The notes under the pieces were generated by a model. That model was not told the DNA's origin and ran no database searches. It saw nothing but the letters and a program-made list of their open reading frames with translations. A stretch of 64,000 nucleotides of DNA, taken from Scenedesmus sp. ARA3. Its lineage: Eukaryota > Chlorophyta > Chlorophyceae > Sphaeropleales > Scenedesmaceae. The stretch is taken from contig RWJK01001313.1 of the NCBI GenBank assembly GCA_004335835.1, positions 24,674 to 88,673 on the forward strand. Reading direction: 5' to 3'. Below, piece by piece: positions 24,582-35,439 of the stretch; the stretch's first letter is position 1, and every line of letters begins with the position of its first letter. A program made the translations under genes and the position numbers.

Positions 24582-26262
24582 CGCTGCTGCCTACCGCAGG
24601 TGTGCCGCATCCACTGCGCCACCTCCAACCCCACCTCGGTGGTGCTGGGCAAGACCAGCGATGAGGCAGTGGTGAGGGGCCTGCTGCTGCTGCTGCTGCT
24701 GCTGCTGTTTGACAACTGCCTGCTGCTGCATGCAGCCATGCGTATAGAGCTGACAGGTTGATCCGGGTGTGATTTGCAGGGCAGTGCATTAATCACAGCC
24801 TCTGCATACAGAGTACACTCCAGACACACAAAGTGACCCTTGCGTGATGATGTAGTACCATAGTAACGCTTGATGATTTGACAGCCCGAGAGATTATTCC
24901 ATTTTATTTGATTTGACAGCGATTTTGGGCCATATTTGCACTTTTGACAGGGCTCATAATAAGGTATTCTGAACATTTGACACCCCAAATAACCCTGTTT
25001 CGTCAATTTTATGCTGTAAGACCCTAGCTTTCAACTCTTAAAGCTTCTTTTCAAAAATGCAGCTCAACGAGTTACCAGTGATGCAAGCTTGCTGCCCAGG
25101 CCCATGGCCCAGCATTGTATGCTGGCAGTTGCCATGGTGCTGCAGCAGCGGCTGCTATGGTGCCTGTTGCTGCCGCTGCTGCAGGCTGCGCACCATTGCA
25201 CTGAATGTATACTAGCAGGTGTGCTGCAGGCAGCTCTGGCACGCGCAGCTCGTACGCCCTTTGCACTGCCTGCTGTGCTGCCTGCCTCTCAGCAGCAGAC
25301 GTGTTTACCAACTTGCAGGCAGCGGAGTGACATTGCGGCAAGGTTGATGCCTTGATACCACCATTAATCAACCGTAGTCACAGGTGCATGATTTTAATGG
25401 TCATTGCTGTGCAGCGGTGATCGATCCTGCCTTGGGCTCTTGGCGGGCCGGTGTGACCTGGACCGGAACGAGCGCCTCACTCGCCCCGCGAGATTTTGTG
25501 AGGTTTTCGCGGCTATTTCGCACGTTTGCTAGTATAATATAATACAAATTGACAGTCGAAAAAACTCTTATACATTACGAATTGACAAAGCCGATCTAGA
25601 AAAAACAATAATGATTTGACAGCCCAAAAAATAGGAGTTTTGTCAATTCATCATGTGTCACTACGGTAGCTCTGGTGTCACTGGGAAGTCCAGCATCCAG
25701 TTACTTCACTTCGGTCGGCACGTTTCAAAAACCAGCGTTCAAACTTCCCGCCGTTTGCAGGGCATCCTGGGCGTCATTGACGGCGTGAGGCCGCTGGAGT
25801 TTGAAAATGACGACGACAAGAAGAAGCGCCACGAGTTCCTGCGCATGATCGGTGAGTGGCCCATGGGCTGCGCTGCAGGCTGAGCCAATATATTAGACTC
25901 AGCCAGTGGCTGAGCGCAGCCAGTGTGAAGAGTTGTGTGTGTGTGCATGTACAGCTGGGGCCAGGTGTGCTGGGGTAGCAGCCTCATTGGTGAAGTTGAT
26001 GGATTCAGTGCTGCCCAGAGCAGTTGCTGCGCCATGAATGCCACTGTCCTGGCAGACGTTCCGACTTCCGTGGAGCGCAGCGCAGCCAGCTGCACTGTTG
26101 GCAAATGGTGCATGGTGTGAGCTGCATGTGTCTGAAACTGCGGGAATCTTATGTAGCAGCTGCACACTCATTGAGCATCATCTGTGCCTCACTCTCCGCA
26201 CCAGGTGCCTAACTGCTGCTGCTGCATCTGTCTGCTGGGCGTCTGCAGGATACAAGAGGTGA
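22991..26262 (+). CDS. Adenosine-specific-kinase family protein
   Basis: Seven exons: 22991-23072, 23230-23343, 23512-23589, 24227-24300, 24600-24671, 25761-25851, 26249-26262; 525 nt, 174 residues, all junctions in phase. The product follows the adenosine-specific kinase family (Pfam Adenosine_kin) along its whole length: ELEVVDIENPKEYNFILGH, HFIKTVEDIYEAMVQS, FGIAFNEASP, EELIELAK, LGAGHTFIVFL, FPVN-LNAVKNV-EVCRI, GILGVIDG and a GYKR end. The usual length is about 160-170, so it is complete. The family is named for an archaeal protein; its role in algae is unclear. The ATG at 22991 is chosen because the conserved region starts a few residues later; an in-frame upstream extension with a Gln run is possible. 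Exon 3 has two echo copies in the next intron, and intron 5 holds AT-rich inserts. Confidence 0.88.
23527..23837 (+). repeat. Donor echo array of exon 3, adenosine-kinase-like gene
   Basis: The segment GAGCTGATTGAGCTGGCAAA through GGAGCAG recurs, with ends at 23589, 23704 and 23837. The second copy keeps a GTGAGG donor; the third has GGGAGG and has lost GT. Confidence 0.85.
24860..25020. repeat. AT-rich insert with TTTGACA motifs, left part
   Basis: Against GC-rich surroundings, this stretch is AT-rich and has four TTTGACA motifs in about 110 bases (near 24874, 24914, 24943 and 24975), ending in CGTCAATTTT. It sits in intron 5 of the adenosine-kinase-like gene. It may be part of a small inserted element. 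Confidence 0.5.
25535..25650. repeat. AT-rich insert with TTGACA motifs, right part
   Basis: AATTGACAG, AATTGACAA and ATGATTTGACAGCCC occur here, followed by GTTTTGTCAATTC. The ATGATTTGACAGCCC string is also in the left part about 740 bases away. The final 37 bases can fold as an imperfect TTGACA/TGTCAA hairpin. Confidence 0.5.
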
Positions 26263-26672
26263 TGCAGCTCTCAAGGTTGAACGGCAGTGGTGAAGCAGTT
26301 CCAGAGGTTGCATAGGCAGTTGTGATGATTGGCTTGTGGCAGATTTGGGAGCATCATGCCTGCAGTGCTATTACTGCCCCTGTTGTCGTATTGGGTCTAG
26401 ACGCCCAGGGGTCTGCCAAACATCCACCTGCCTTTTAGTATGATCTCAAGTGTGATGTTTTTGGTTTTTTGTCTCTCAAGGGCGCGTCATGGGGGACCTC
26501 ATATCAATCGTCACGGGTTCCGCTTTATGTCACAACGGTCCACACTTCCGGCTGTGCTGATACCAATCAATGCATGCAACAGTTAACAGCTGACAGAATA
26601 CAAGTATTTGGCACGATGTGCATATAGGCGTCTGCATACCATTCACATTGATCTACTTCCTCGTTCACCTCA
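26263..26672. other. Intergenic region before the bZIP gene
   Basis: It must hold the 3' UTR of the adenosine-kinase-like gene and the bZIP promoter. I see no TATA box or TGTAA motif I would trust. Confidence 0.4.
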
Positions 26673-27782
26673 ATGCCGAAAACTGGCGTGAGGAAAAAGA
26701 CAGTTGTGGATGATATCACTTCTGAAAGCGATGATGACAAGCCCAGCACCAGCGAGGATGATAAGCTGGCTGTTCGCAGGGCGAAGAACCGTGAGGCCGC
26801 GCGCAGGGTGCGCGAGCGCCGCATGAACACGATCAAGTCGCTGTCTGAGCAGGTGGAGCAGCTGGTGGCAGAGAACCAGGAGCTGCGGGACAGGCTGTCA
26901 GCAGCAGAGCAGCAGCAGTCGGGGCAAGTGCCCATGACCCAAACACCCTCTCCGGCCGTGTCAGGCTCAAACGCAGAAGTGGAAGCCAGGGACCAGTCAT
27001 CGGGCCCAGCCACTCGTTCTATCGCAGTGCAAACAGAGCCTGAGCCTGCCAGTGCTGTTGCACCACCAGCCTCATCTCCTGCCGCATCAACAGGGACGCA
27101 ACTGCTGCCACCGCAGCAAGCGCAGCAGCAGCAGCAGCAACAGCAGCAGCTCTGGAGCCCTCTGATGCAGCAGCTGCAGCAGCAGCAAGCCGCGATCAGC
27201 CGCCATCCGCTGATGTTCCCACAGGGCCAGCAAGCTGCTGCAGCTGGGACAGCAATGCAATCAGATGCCGCAGCTGCCAACCTGATGAACCTGCAGCAGA
27301 TGCAGGTGCTGCTGCAAATGCAGATGCAGATGCTGCAGGTGCAGGGCACCAGCAGCAGCGGCGGTGCGCCACCAATGCAGACCACCAGCATGATGGCATC
27401 ACCCAGTAGCAGCCACCCCATGGTCAAAGCAGAAGCAACGCACAGCGTCATGCAGAGCCCTCCAACGATCACACCTCCAGCAGCAGCAGCAGCAGCAGCA
27501 GCAACGCAGCAGCACAATGCAGCAGCAGCTGCGGCGGCGGCAGCAGCAGCACCACAGTATGATGCAGCAGTTGCTGCTGCAGCTGCAGCAGCAACTGCCT
27601 GGGGAGCTGCACCTCAGTTGCAGCAGCAGCAGCAGCAGGTGAGCAACTGGGGCTACATGCCTCCATCTGCTGCTGAAGCCAGTAGCTCCTCTACCTCTGC
27701 CGCACAGCAGCAGCAACAGCAGCAGCGCTTGCAGCAACGTGGGCGGCAGCAGCAGCTGCCGCCACAGCCGCCACACCGACCA

Positions 27783-27829
<47 letters not shown>

Positions 27830-28235
27830 GGTGCCGCAGCCGCAGCAGCGTCCGCCAGCGCCAAAGGCAGCATCAGCAGCTGCTGCTGCTGCTGCTGCTG
27901 CAGCAGCAAGTGGGGTGGCACCGGCATCATCACCAGCAGCAGCAGCAGCAGCACCGGCAGCAGCCCCGCTGGGTGATGCAGATGATTCTCGGTTCAGGTC
28001 AGTCCCCGGCGATGATCTGCTGTGCGAGCTGGGCAACCAAGATGACCCCATGCTGCTGAGCGCAGACAACTTTGGGATGCCGCCTCCACTCAACACAGCA
28101 GACATGAACATCAGCACGGCAGATCTGAACATCAACACCGCAGATCTGAATGCGATGCTTGCAAGTGAGGAGATCCTGCGCAATGTGCCGCTGCCTGAGG
28201 AAGCTACAGCCTCGCGCAGTACGGCCTGGCTGTAG
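26673..28235 (+). CDS. bZIP transcription factor, intronless
   Basis: One exon, 520 residues. The basic region is residues 33-51 (AVRRAKNREAARRVRERRM), with the invariant Asn39 and Arg47; position 46 is Val where most plant bZIPs have Ser or Cys. A leucine zipper follows with Leu57, Leu64 and Leu71 at seven-residue spacing, plus Leu75. An acidic Ser/Asp stretch (14-31) precedes it. Residues of about 140-430 are Gln- and Ala-rich, typical of activation regions and encoded by CAG/GCA repeats. The C-terminus repeats NTADMNISTADLNINTADLN. It is expected to bind DNA as a dimer in the nucleus; targets are unknown. The last codons and stop lie at the start of a 19-bp minisatellite. The start ATG is the first in frame before the acidic stretch. 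Confidence 0.9.
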
Positions 28236-28322
28236 CAGCACGGCGTGGCTGTAGCAGCACCGCCTGGCTGTAGCAGCACGGCGTGGCTGTAGCAGCACCG
28301 CCTGGCTGTAGCAGCATGGCAT
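28212..28322 (+). repeat. 19-bp minisatellite overlapping the bZIP stop codon
   Basis: Units of CAGCACGGCGTGGCTGTAG and CAGCACCGCCTGGCTGTAG alternate for about five copies. The first unit contains the end of the bZIP coding region (Thr-Ala-Trp-Leu-stop). Confidence 0.85.
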
Positions 28323-28917
28323 GGCGGCAGCAGCATGTATGGCTGTAGCAGCGCAAGCCACAGCGGCTTCAGCCGTGTTGATGGTGCGCTGCAGCAGCAG
28401 TGCCATGGCTGTTGCTGCTGGAGGCGCTTGCAACTTCATCGAGCAGCTTCAGCAGCAGCAGCAGCAGCAGTGGCCGTTGATGTACAGCTGGTGGAGGCAG
28501 CAGTGTTGGCTGCTGGCGGCTGTGCGTGCTGGCGGTAGTGCTGCTTGATTAAAGAATAGCACCATTTTTACGTTGTGTGTGTAGTAGTAGTGTTGGCTGG
28601 CAGCCCAGCAACTGAAGGGTGTTGCACGGTGTGCGGCTGTCAGCTGCTGGCGCTAGGTGCAGACAACCGGGGTTGTCTACTGGTGTGTGCATTGTGCGTT
28701 GTGTGGCGCTGTGTATGCATATGTATGGGACACATAATTGCGACCCCGGGCACACTTTGTGTTTGGTTGCAGCACGTCTGTTGCTGTCCGGATGCAGCTG
28801 CCGCTGCCTGTCAGCAGGCAGATGTGGAGCCAGGTGTTGCCTTGCCTGGTTGAAGTGTGGAAGCAGCACGGTTGGCGCAGATGCATGCACCACTCAATGC
28901 ATGGCGATGAGCTGCAC

Positions 28918-29063
28918 TTTGTGCACAGGCTTGCTGCTTGCTGCTGGCAAGCGCTGCTGATCTGCTTTGTGCACAGGCTTGCTGCTTGCTGCTGGCAAGC
29001 GCTGCTGATCTGCCTTGTGCATAGGCTTGCTGCTTGCTGCTTGCAAGCGCTGCTGATCTGTGC
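28918..29063 (+). repeat. 48-bp minisatellite, three copies
   Basis: The unit contains GTGCACAGGCTTGCTGCTTG and AAGCGCTGCTGATCTG and is repeated three times; the third copy has GTGCATAGG. Confidence 0.9.
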
Positions 29064-29498
29064 AAGTTGTGTGCTGTTCCTTAGTGGCACCCCAGGTGGG
29101 GTTTCAGGATCTGCAACTTCAGGATGATACAGTTTGCACCTGATCAATAGCTGGTAAAGTCACTTGTATCGATTCGCATGCAATGCATCGTGCCAGCACT
29201 TGCTGTGTGCTTGATTTGAAAAACGGATGTGTTGCTTTGCCGCTGAGCTGAAGCGTTCTGGTTGCAGCTTCATGCACCAGCGCTGCTGTTGAGTTGTGTG
29301 AACACAGCTAGACTGATGTCGTGGTGTCTGCTGTGTTGTGCCCTAGCAGTTGTCAGTTTGACTGCATTGCTGGCTTGCTCGTGGAACCGTCTACGCTGGT
29401 TTGCGCCCGTGCCTGATGCTGTTTAGGGGTTTTGGACTTGCCGCGGATGAGTTTGTAGCATGCACAGAGGGACTTTGTGCAATGGAACAGAAGTACTG

Positions 29499-29540
29499 CT
29501 GCGTATGATGTGTTGCAGCGGTGCAGCACATCATACGCAT
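29499..29540. repeat. Near-perfect inverted repeat (hairpin)
   Basis: GCGTATGATGTGTTGCA and TGCAGCACATCATACGC are complementary over 17 bases with one G-T type mismatch, separated by about 4-5 bases. RNA from either strand would form a tight hairpin. Confidence 0.75.
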
Positions 29541-30356
29541 CTGCCTTTATGTTGAGGAACGCATGCACTGCACGCCTTGCTGGCGTGCAACACCCTGTGT
29601 GGCTTCTTTTTGCTGTTGCTTTTCATCCCAACACTGCTGCAGGATCGCTTGCAAGTAGCTTGCTGCTGCATTGCTGAACTCCACCCACACGTACATGGCT
29701 ACCATTGCAGTGGCCCTGCCGTGCCATGCTTCGGCAAGAGGCTATGTTACAGCAGCAGAGTTTGCCGGGTGTGCATAGGTGTGCAAATTGCACAATCAGC
29801 GCTTGTCTGCGTTGCGGCTGCGAAGCGTCCAGCACTGGTAGCGTGATGTGTTTGGGCGTGTTGTTGCATGCACACGGCAGGTGACTGGCGCTGAGACATG
29901 CAGGATGCAGCACCGTCTCATCAGCAGATGGGACAGTGGCTAGGCTGAGGTTGGTGTGCAGGCCCTTGCTGTGCTCTTTATCAGTGCACAAAACAGTGCT
30001 GCGGTAGTGTTGCCAAGCAGCGGCGCTCTGCAGGCTTTGTGCCGAGGTTGAACGGTGGCAACAGTTCAGTTGGCAGACCCTCTGCAGGAGGCTTGTTGCT
30101 GCACGGGCATTGGAAGCGGCTGTGTTGTCATGGGCGCTGGAATCGGTCGTGTTATTATGGTGGTATTTGTCTGGGAGGTTCGCTGCCGCCTGAATTGTCT
30201 AGCTTGTTCTGTCTGTTGCATCACTTCCCGCATGATGTTGCCACTGGCAATCGCAGTGGCCTTGAGACTTTTGGTGGGTCAGCTGTCTGACATGGGGACT
30301 CGCAGGCTCGAAACGCCTCAGATGATGCGCCGCGGCTGCTGTAGCTGCGCTTTGAA

Positions 30357-30505
30357 CCCAAGTGGCACTAGTCCTGCGCAGCAGCGGCAGCCAAGTGGCA
30401 CTGGTCCTGCGCAGCAGCGGCAGCGTTTTGAACTGTGCCCAAGTGGCACTAGTCCTGCCCAGCAGCGGCAGCCAAGTGGCGCTAGTCCTGCGCAGCAGCA
30501 GGTGG
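30357..30505 (+). repeat. Minisatellite of about 33 bp, four copies
   Basis: AAGTGGCACTAGTCCTGC followed by CAGCAGCGGCAG recurs four times, with an insertion of about 17 bases between the second and third copies. It is open in one frame but looks non-coding. Confidence 0.85.
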
Positions 30506-32750
30506 TAACTGCAGCAGCAGTGGAACTGTCTGGCTCGTTGGTGTGAGGCGGCTGGTTTCTAGCTGTTCACATGTGTGCGCACAGCCTCTGCAGCTGCACA
30601 GCACTGGTTGAATGGCCGTGCATGGGGCTGCTGCTGCTACTGTGGTGTAGATTCTCTTGCACTAAGGGTGGTGCATGTGCTGTATTGTGCCTGCCACTGT
30701 ATGTATATGCGCTGTGCGTTGGCACAGTGCTTGCTGCAGCACGCACATGCTTGCCGTAGGTGTGGGACTGCACCCGTACTTTTTTTGCAAAGAACTTGCA
30801 AACGGCTGTGGAATGCAGAAATGTGACGACAGGGGAGTCAGCAAGTCTTGCAAACGTACTGTTTCTGGTGCCCTGGCTGTTTAGATGTTTTTGGCTGTCA
30901 TGCCGTCATGATGTAGACGGCGCAGCAGTGCCGGGTGATGGCAGCTCACAGCCTTGGTCAACACAGGTCAACCCTTGGTCAACGCCAGGTCAGCGTTGCC
31001 TTTGACCGTGTACCGCGCTCACATTTCATGACATGGCAGTGGCAGTTGCGAGAGCCCGGGTATCCCCCTGCCCTCGCTGGTGTGCTAGGTGTGCCACATG
31101 CCGTTAGCGTTGAATATCTTGTGGATGATCTTGTGTTGATATGATGTGCAACACGAGCTTGATCAGGCACTTCGCTGGCTGCGCGAGCCACAACTGCAGC
31201 GGGGCGGCACGGCACGCTTTTTGTGACAGCGTGCAGCGCAGCGTGCATGCACAGAAGGCTGCTGCCGCACTCCCGGATTCGCAAGATGATTGCGGAGATG
31301 CTGCTGACGTGCTCTGATTTGCATGATGATTGCGGCGTGCTGCGTGTCTGGCTGCAGTGCCTCTGCTGGCTGTGGATGGATTGCCTCTGCTGGCTGTGGA
31401 TGGATTGCCACACACACAATTCTCTGCGCACTTTATTGGCCATGACTGACCCCTCTGCCATGCTGTTGCGTTTTGTTTCTGACGATGTTTGGGGTGGATC
31501 TGGTGTTTGCAGGTTGGCTGCTCGGCTGATTGCTGACTACCTTGTTCTTGCCTGGAATCACAGTAATGTCTGCAAGCGGGATAATGAAATAGTGCTCCCT
31601 CCCCTTCCCCCTTCGCCTGTTCATTCAGCCGCTCCTGTGGGGCGCGGGGCCGATGGCGACGTTGCTATGGCTTAAATGGCAACATGATGATGATGACACA
31701 CAATTCTCTGGTGTGAGCCGAGTGGCAGTGAGCTACCAGGTGGCCTGATAAATGCATGTGCCAGGCATGTACAAGGACTGTACGGCTCCTGGGTCCCCAA
31801 GAACAGAGGTAAATGCATGTGTTGTGCCAATTGCTCGCGCTGTTGGCCCAGCTCTTTGCGCCGTTCCTTAGGGAGGCTGCCTGCATGGTGCGTTGTGCTT
31901 GTGCTTGTAACGAATGCAACCGGCAACTTTCTTTATATGGTGCCGAGGCTGTGGGGCCCCTTCCAGCTTTGAGTACGCTTAGGTTGCATTGTGCTTGTAA
32001 TGTGTGACCTGCATGCGCGTTGAAAACGATGTGCTGGGTTGTGCGGCGCTTGGCACGCTGTGGTGAATGGGCATTGCTGAAGAATATGGAGAAAACCTTC
32101 TCGCTAGGCTGAAAGGCTGGCTGCTGTAGCATCGTAACCCGCTTGCTCGGCTGTTTGGCCTTGCATGGGGCTGGAAGCTTGCGTACTGATTGACCCAGGG
32201 CGAACTCGAAACGTCATGCCGTTGCCAGCTGTGTCACATTCGCCAGCGGAGTGGCAGAAAACCGGCTGCTGCAGCTGAACACCCCAGGCAGCGTCATTCA
32301 AGATGCACTGCAACCTGCATCTTGCGACTGCTTCAGCGGTAGCTGCTCTATTCTATAATCACAATATGCGCTCGCCGGTGTTGGCTTGCAATCAATGGTG
32401 TGGACTGCTGCCAGCAGTAGTTTTGTTGAAGTGACAATGTTACAGGATGTACTGCAGTACCGCTGCAGCAGCGTCTTGCAGGAAGCCGCTGCTAGGCTAG
32501 TATGCCTGGACACCTTGGGCGTTATGCATTGTCTTGCATGAAAGTGCGGTCGTTCCTGGGCCGCGTCCTGCTCCCTGCAAGCAGTGCAGCAGCCGGTTCT
32601 TAGGGTTTCAAAGTTCCAAAGGAGTTCGTAATGGTTCAGGGTGCATCACCGCGGCTCATCGATGGCTGTCAATCGCCATCGTAGTTGGAAAAATTAGTAC
32701 CTAGAATATACATGTACAGTGTGCAGAAGTACGCTAGACGAAGTGATATC

Positions 32751-35439
32751 ATGAGCCAGCCGGAGCTGTTTTACCTGCCGCCTTCGCCGTTCAGCTGGCG
32801 GGTAAGAAAATATACAACGAGGCGCCTATTTAAACGTATGCTGCCCCGGGATCGTGCAGGGCAACACCAGAGTCTGCTCCAGCTTGTACGAATGATGCAG
32901 TGCTGCCATGACTAAACAGGTCTTACGCAGCACGCTAGCTCCTGCAGTCCTCTATCTTAGGTGCATAACATCGTACTTCAGATGCGTGATCAGGCGGTTT
33001 GCCCTGCTGGTCTCTGCAGCGCCTGCTGCTCTGCTGCTGCTGCTGCTGCCTGCTGCCTGCTGCCTGCTGCCTGCTGCATGCTGCATGCTGCATGCTGCAT
33101 GCTACCACATGGTACTGTCACATAACTTTCCCTCGCTGCATGGCCCAAACTTACTTGTCTTGCAGGCAAAGTGGGCGTTGGATGCTGCGGGCATAAGCTA
33201 CAAGTGCAGCCCTTATGGCTTCAGCCCATTCTACCTGGGGGAGCTGCCATTCCGCTGGCGCATCGGCAAGCTGTTTGAGCGCATCACGGCACCCATGATG
33301 CTGCTGCCAAGCGAACAAGGTTAGACGTCCAAGCAGCTGAATTGCGAGCAGCAGAAGAGACGGTTGATCCAGCAGCTAGGGATCATCACCTAGTGGCTGG
33401 TCTCACCATCTGTTGGCAGCAGTACTCTGTCCAACTCGATGCATTTATGTTGTGTCGCCTGGCCCAAGCGGCTCGAGTAAGCTGCACTTTTCTGACCATG
33501 ACCACCGCCCGTGTTGCATGCTGCCGGACATAATGTGCACTCCACAAAGTCTCTTCTGCTGCTTGCTGCTGCTGTGATGCTGCTGCTGCTGCTGGTGCTG
33601 CTGCTGCTGCTGCTGCTGCAGGTGGCGGCCTGCTAATAGACTCGACCGACATAGCTCGCTGGGCGGATGCGCACAGCAGCAGCCCGGGGCAGCTGTTCCC
33701 AGCAGACAGGCTGAAGGAAGTGGACAGGTGATGTTTGGCAGGGCAGCAGGCTCAATGCGGGTGCAATGCATGCGTCACCTGTATACGCTGCCTGCACGGT
33801 GGCTGCTGCCGTACATTCGACCTGCAGTGCCGCCTAAAGCAAGTTGACGCTCGTGACCTAAAAACATCGCACTCATGACTGCGGATGGTAAGAGCACCCT
33901 GCTAGCAGTTCAGTCGCAATCGCAGGCATCTGTCTTCCCACAGCCATGCATGTGCACTGCAGGTGGCTGCAGGCAGCACGTGCATGGCTCGCTAGGATTT
34001 AGCCTAAGATACGATTCAGTCCTGAGATGTATTGTATTGTATTGTAATGCTGCAGGTGGCTGCAGGCAGCAGATGCGCTGATGTCGCTGTTCCGCAGGGA
34101 GATGGCGGAGGCTGGCCTGAAAGAGCCACGCATTGTGTGAGCAGCAGCACATACAGCTGAGGCCAGCTAGCTGTGTTGTTTCGTGCACGCTGCTGCTGCT
34201 AGAGCTACAGCAGAGGCGACAGGTGTGTTTGGCTCTGCCCATGTACGCAACCATACGAGCACCGTCCAGTCACATCTGCACGTGAGTGCCTTGTTTTTGA
34301 CGGCAGGAGCGTCGGCATGCGCTTGCTTGTCATGCACTGCGGCCAAGGTGCCTTACTCATCAGCACTTCGGCTGCTGCCTGCCTTGTGCATGCACATCTG
34401 CAGGGACTCCATGCTGCCTCCGGGGCTGAGTGGTTTGTCGCTGGTTGTGGCGCGCTACAGCGTGCGCTGCATCTTCCAGCGGCTAGCAACCAAGTACAAG
34501 CAGGACGATGCTGCGGCACAGGCTGACCAGGTGTGGCTTCAGGCTTATCACACTTTGAACCTTTGTACATTTCAGACACGTCTGTGGTATTGCTGCAAGT
34601 CATACACCGTGGTTCCACCTGCTGAAAGCTTGTTGCATGCTTCCACCAGCGTTACTGGCAATACATAGCGAGTAATGGGCCTCAGGCCCTGGAGTGCAGG
34701 GCATTGCATTGGGCTGCAGTTGTCTGTCAGCTGTGGCATAGGTATGCGCTGCATCTTGCAGCAGCTGGCAACCAACCAAAAAGCAGGAGGATGCTGCAGC
34801 ACAAGCTGACCACATGGGCCACAAATAGGTAATAAGTTATTTGAAATAACAAACTTTGTGACGTGTTATTTCAGTTATCCTGTTACACCATGGGCTTGTT
34901 GGGCTGCAGGAATAATGTGTTCACCTGTTCACCTGGCTGTGTATAATCGGTGGCGCCACTGATTTTCCTCGCTGAAACAGCATCCATGTGTTGAGGGTTT
35001 TGGACATTTTTTGCAGCTATAATGTTGTTTGGCGCCGCCGCCGCTGCTGCTGCTGCTGCTGCTGCCAATTTGTGCGCAGGTGGCTGCTGATCTGGCAGCG
35101 GCTGCTGCAGCCATCGCAGCGCATCCCGCAAAGCTGCTGCTGCCTGGCAGTAGCCGGCTGACCTACGCAGAGATAGCCCTGGCATCAGCTCTGAATAAAG
35201 CAGCAGAAACAAACAAGCCCTTGTCAGCTGCTGCTGCATCCTCATCATCGACAGAAAAAGCCGCAGGAGCAGCAGCAGCAAGCGCAGGAGATGCAGCGAG
35301 TGCTGCTGCAGATGAGACAATGGCAGACTGCATGCCCGTGGTGCAGCAGCTGCTGCAGCAGTTCCCCGAGCTGCTGCAGTGGGGGAGGGACACAGCGCAG
35401 CAGCATTGGGCTGCTGGCGCGTCTATGCCAGTCTCGTGA
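32751..35439 (+). CDS. Glutathione S-transferase-like protein
   Basis: Six exons: 32751-32801, 33166-33319, 33622-33727, 34056-34136, 34404-34530, 35080-35439; 879 nt, 292 residues, all in phase. The N-terminus reads ELFYLPPSPFSWRAKWALD, the start of a thioredoxin-like GST fold with a Ser in the usual active-site loop; GGLLIDSTDIARW matches the glutathione-binding Asp/Glu-Ser step before the third helix. Near the C-terminus LTYAEIALASAL fits the conserved helix of the GST C-terminal domain. A Ser/Ala insertion (about residues 220-250) interrupts that domain. The likely role is glutathione-dependent conjugation or redox work, but the class is unclear and a non-catalytic relative is possible. 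An in-frame ATG at 32712 could add 13 residues. Echo copies lie near exon 4 (33963) and after exon 5 (34742). Confidence 0.8.
33049..33103 (+). repeat. Heptamer repeat in GST-like intron 1
   Basis: CTGCCTG units pass into CTGCATG units over about 55 bases, just before the exon 2 acceptor region. Confidence 0.8.
34742..34816 (+). repeat. Donor-side echo of GST-like exon 5
   Basis: TGCGCTGCATCTT, CAGCxGCTxGCAACCAA and GATGCTGCxGCACA(A/G)GCTGACCA repeat the exon 5 end about 285 bases downstream. The copy ends in CACATGGG rather than CAG plus GT, so it is probably dead. Confidence 0.75.

Larger units (their letters stand above)
28236..32750. other. 4.5 kb without a supported gene
   Basis: This may hold a long bZIP 3' UTR, intergenic DNA and the GST-like gene promoter. 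Open frames are short, Cys/His-rich shadows of CTG/TGC repeats, without splice-consistent partners or known motifs. TGTAA motifs occur at about 31910 and 31998 but far from the bZIP stop. Minisatellites and a hairpin are listed separately. Confidence 0.5.

Noticed and set aside
24293..25006. Minus-strand open frame of 237 codons
   Set aside because: It crosses exon 5 of the adenosine-kinase-like gene and CTG tracts; no motif and no splice partner.
27653..28336. Minus-strand open frame opposite the bZIP gene
   Set aside because: Its poly-Cys and poly-Leu runs are the reverse reading of CAG/GCA repeats.
30055..30546. Plus-strand open frame of 163 codons with repeated PSGTSPAQQRQ
   Set aside because: The repeat part is a minisatellite and the rest has no homology signal; no splice sites give a larger gene.
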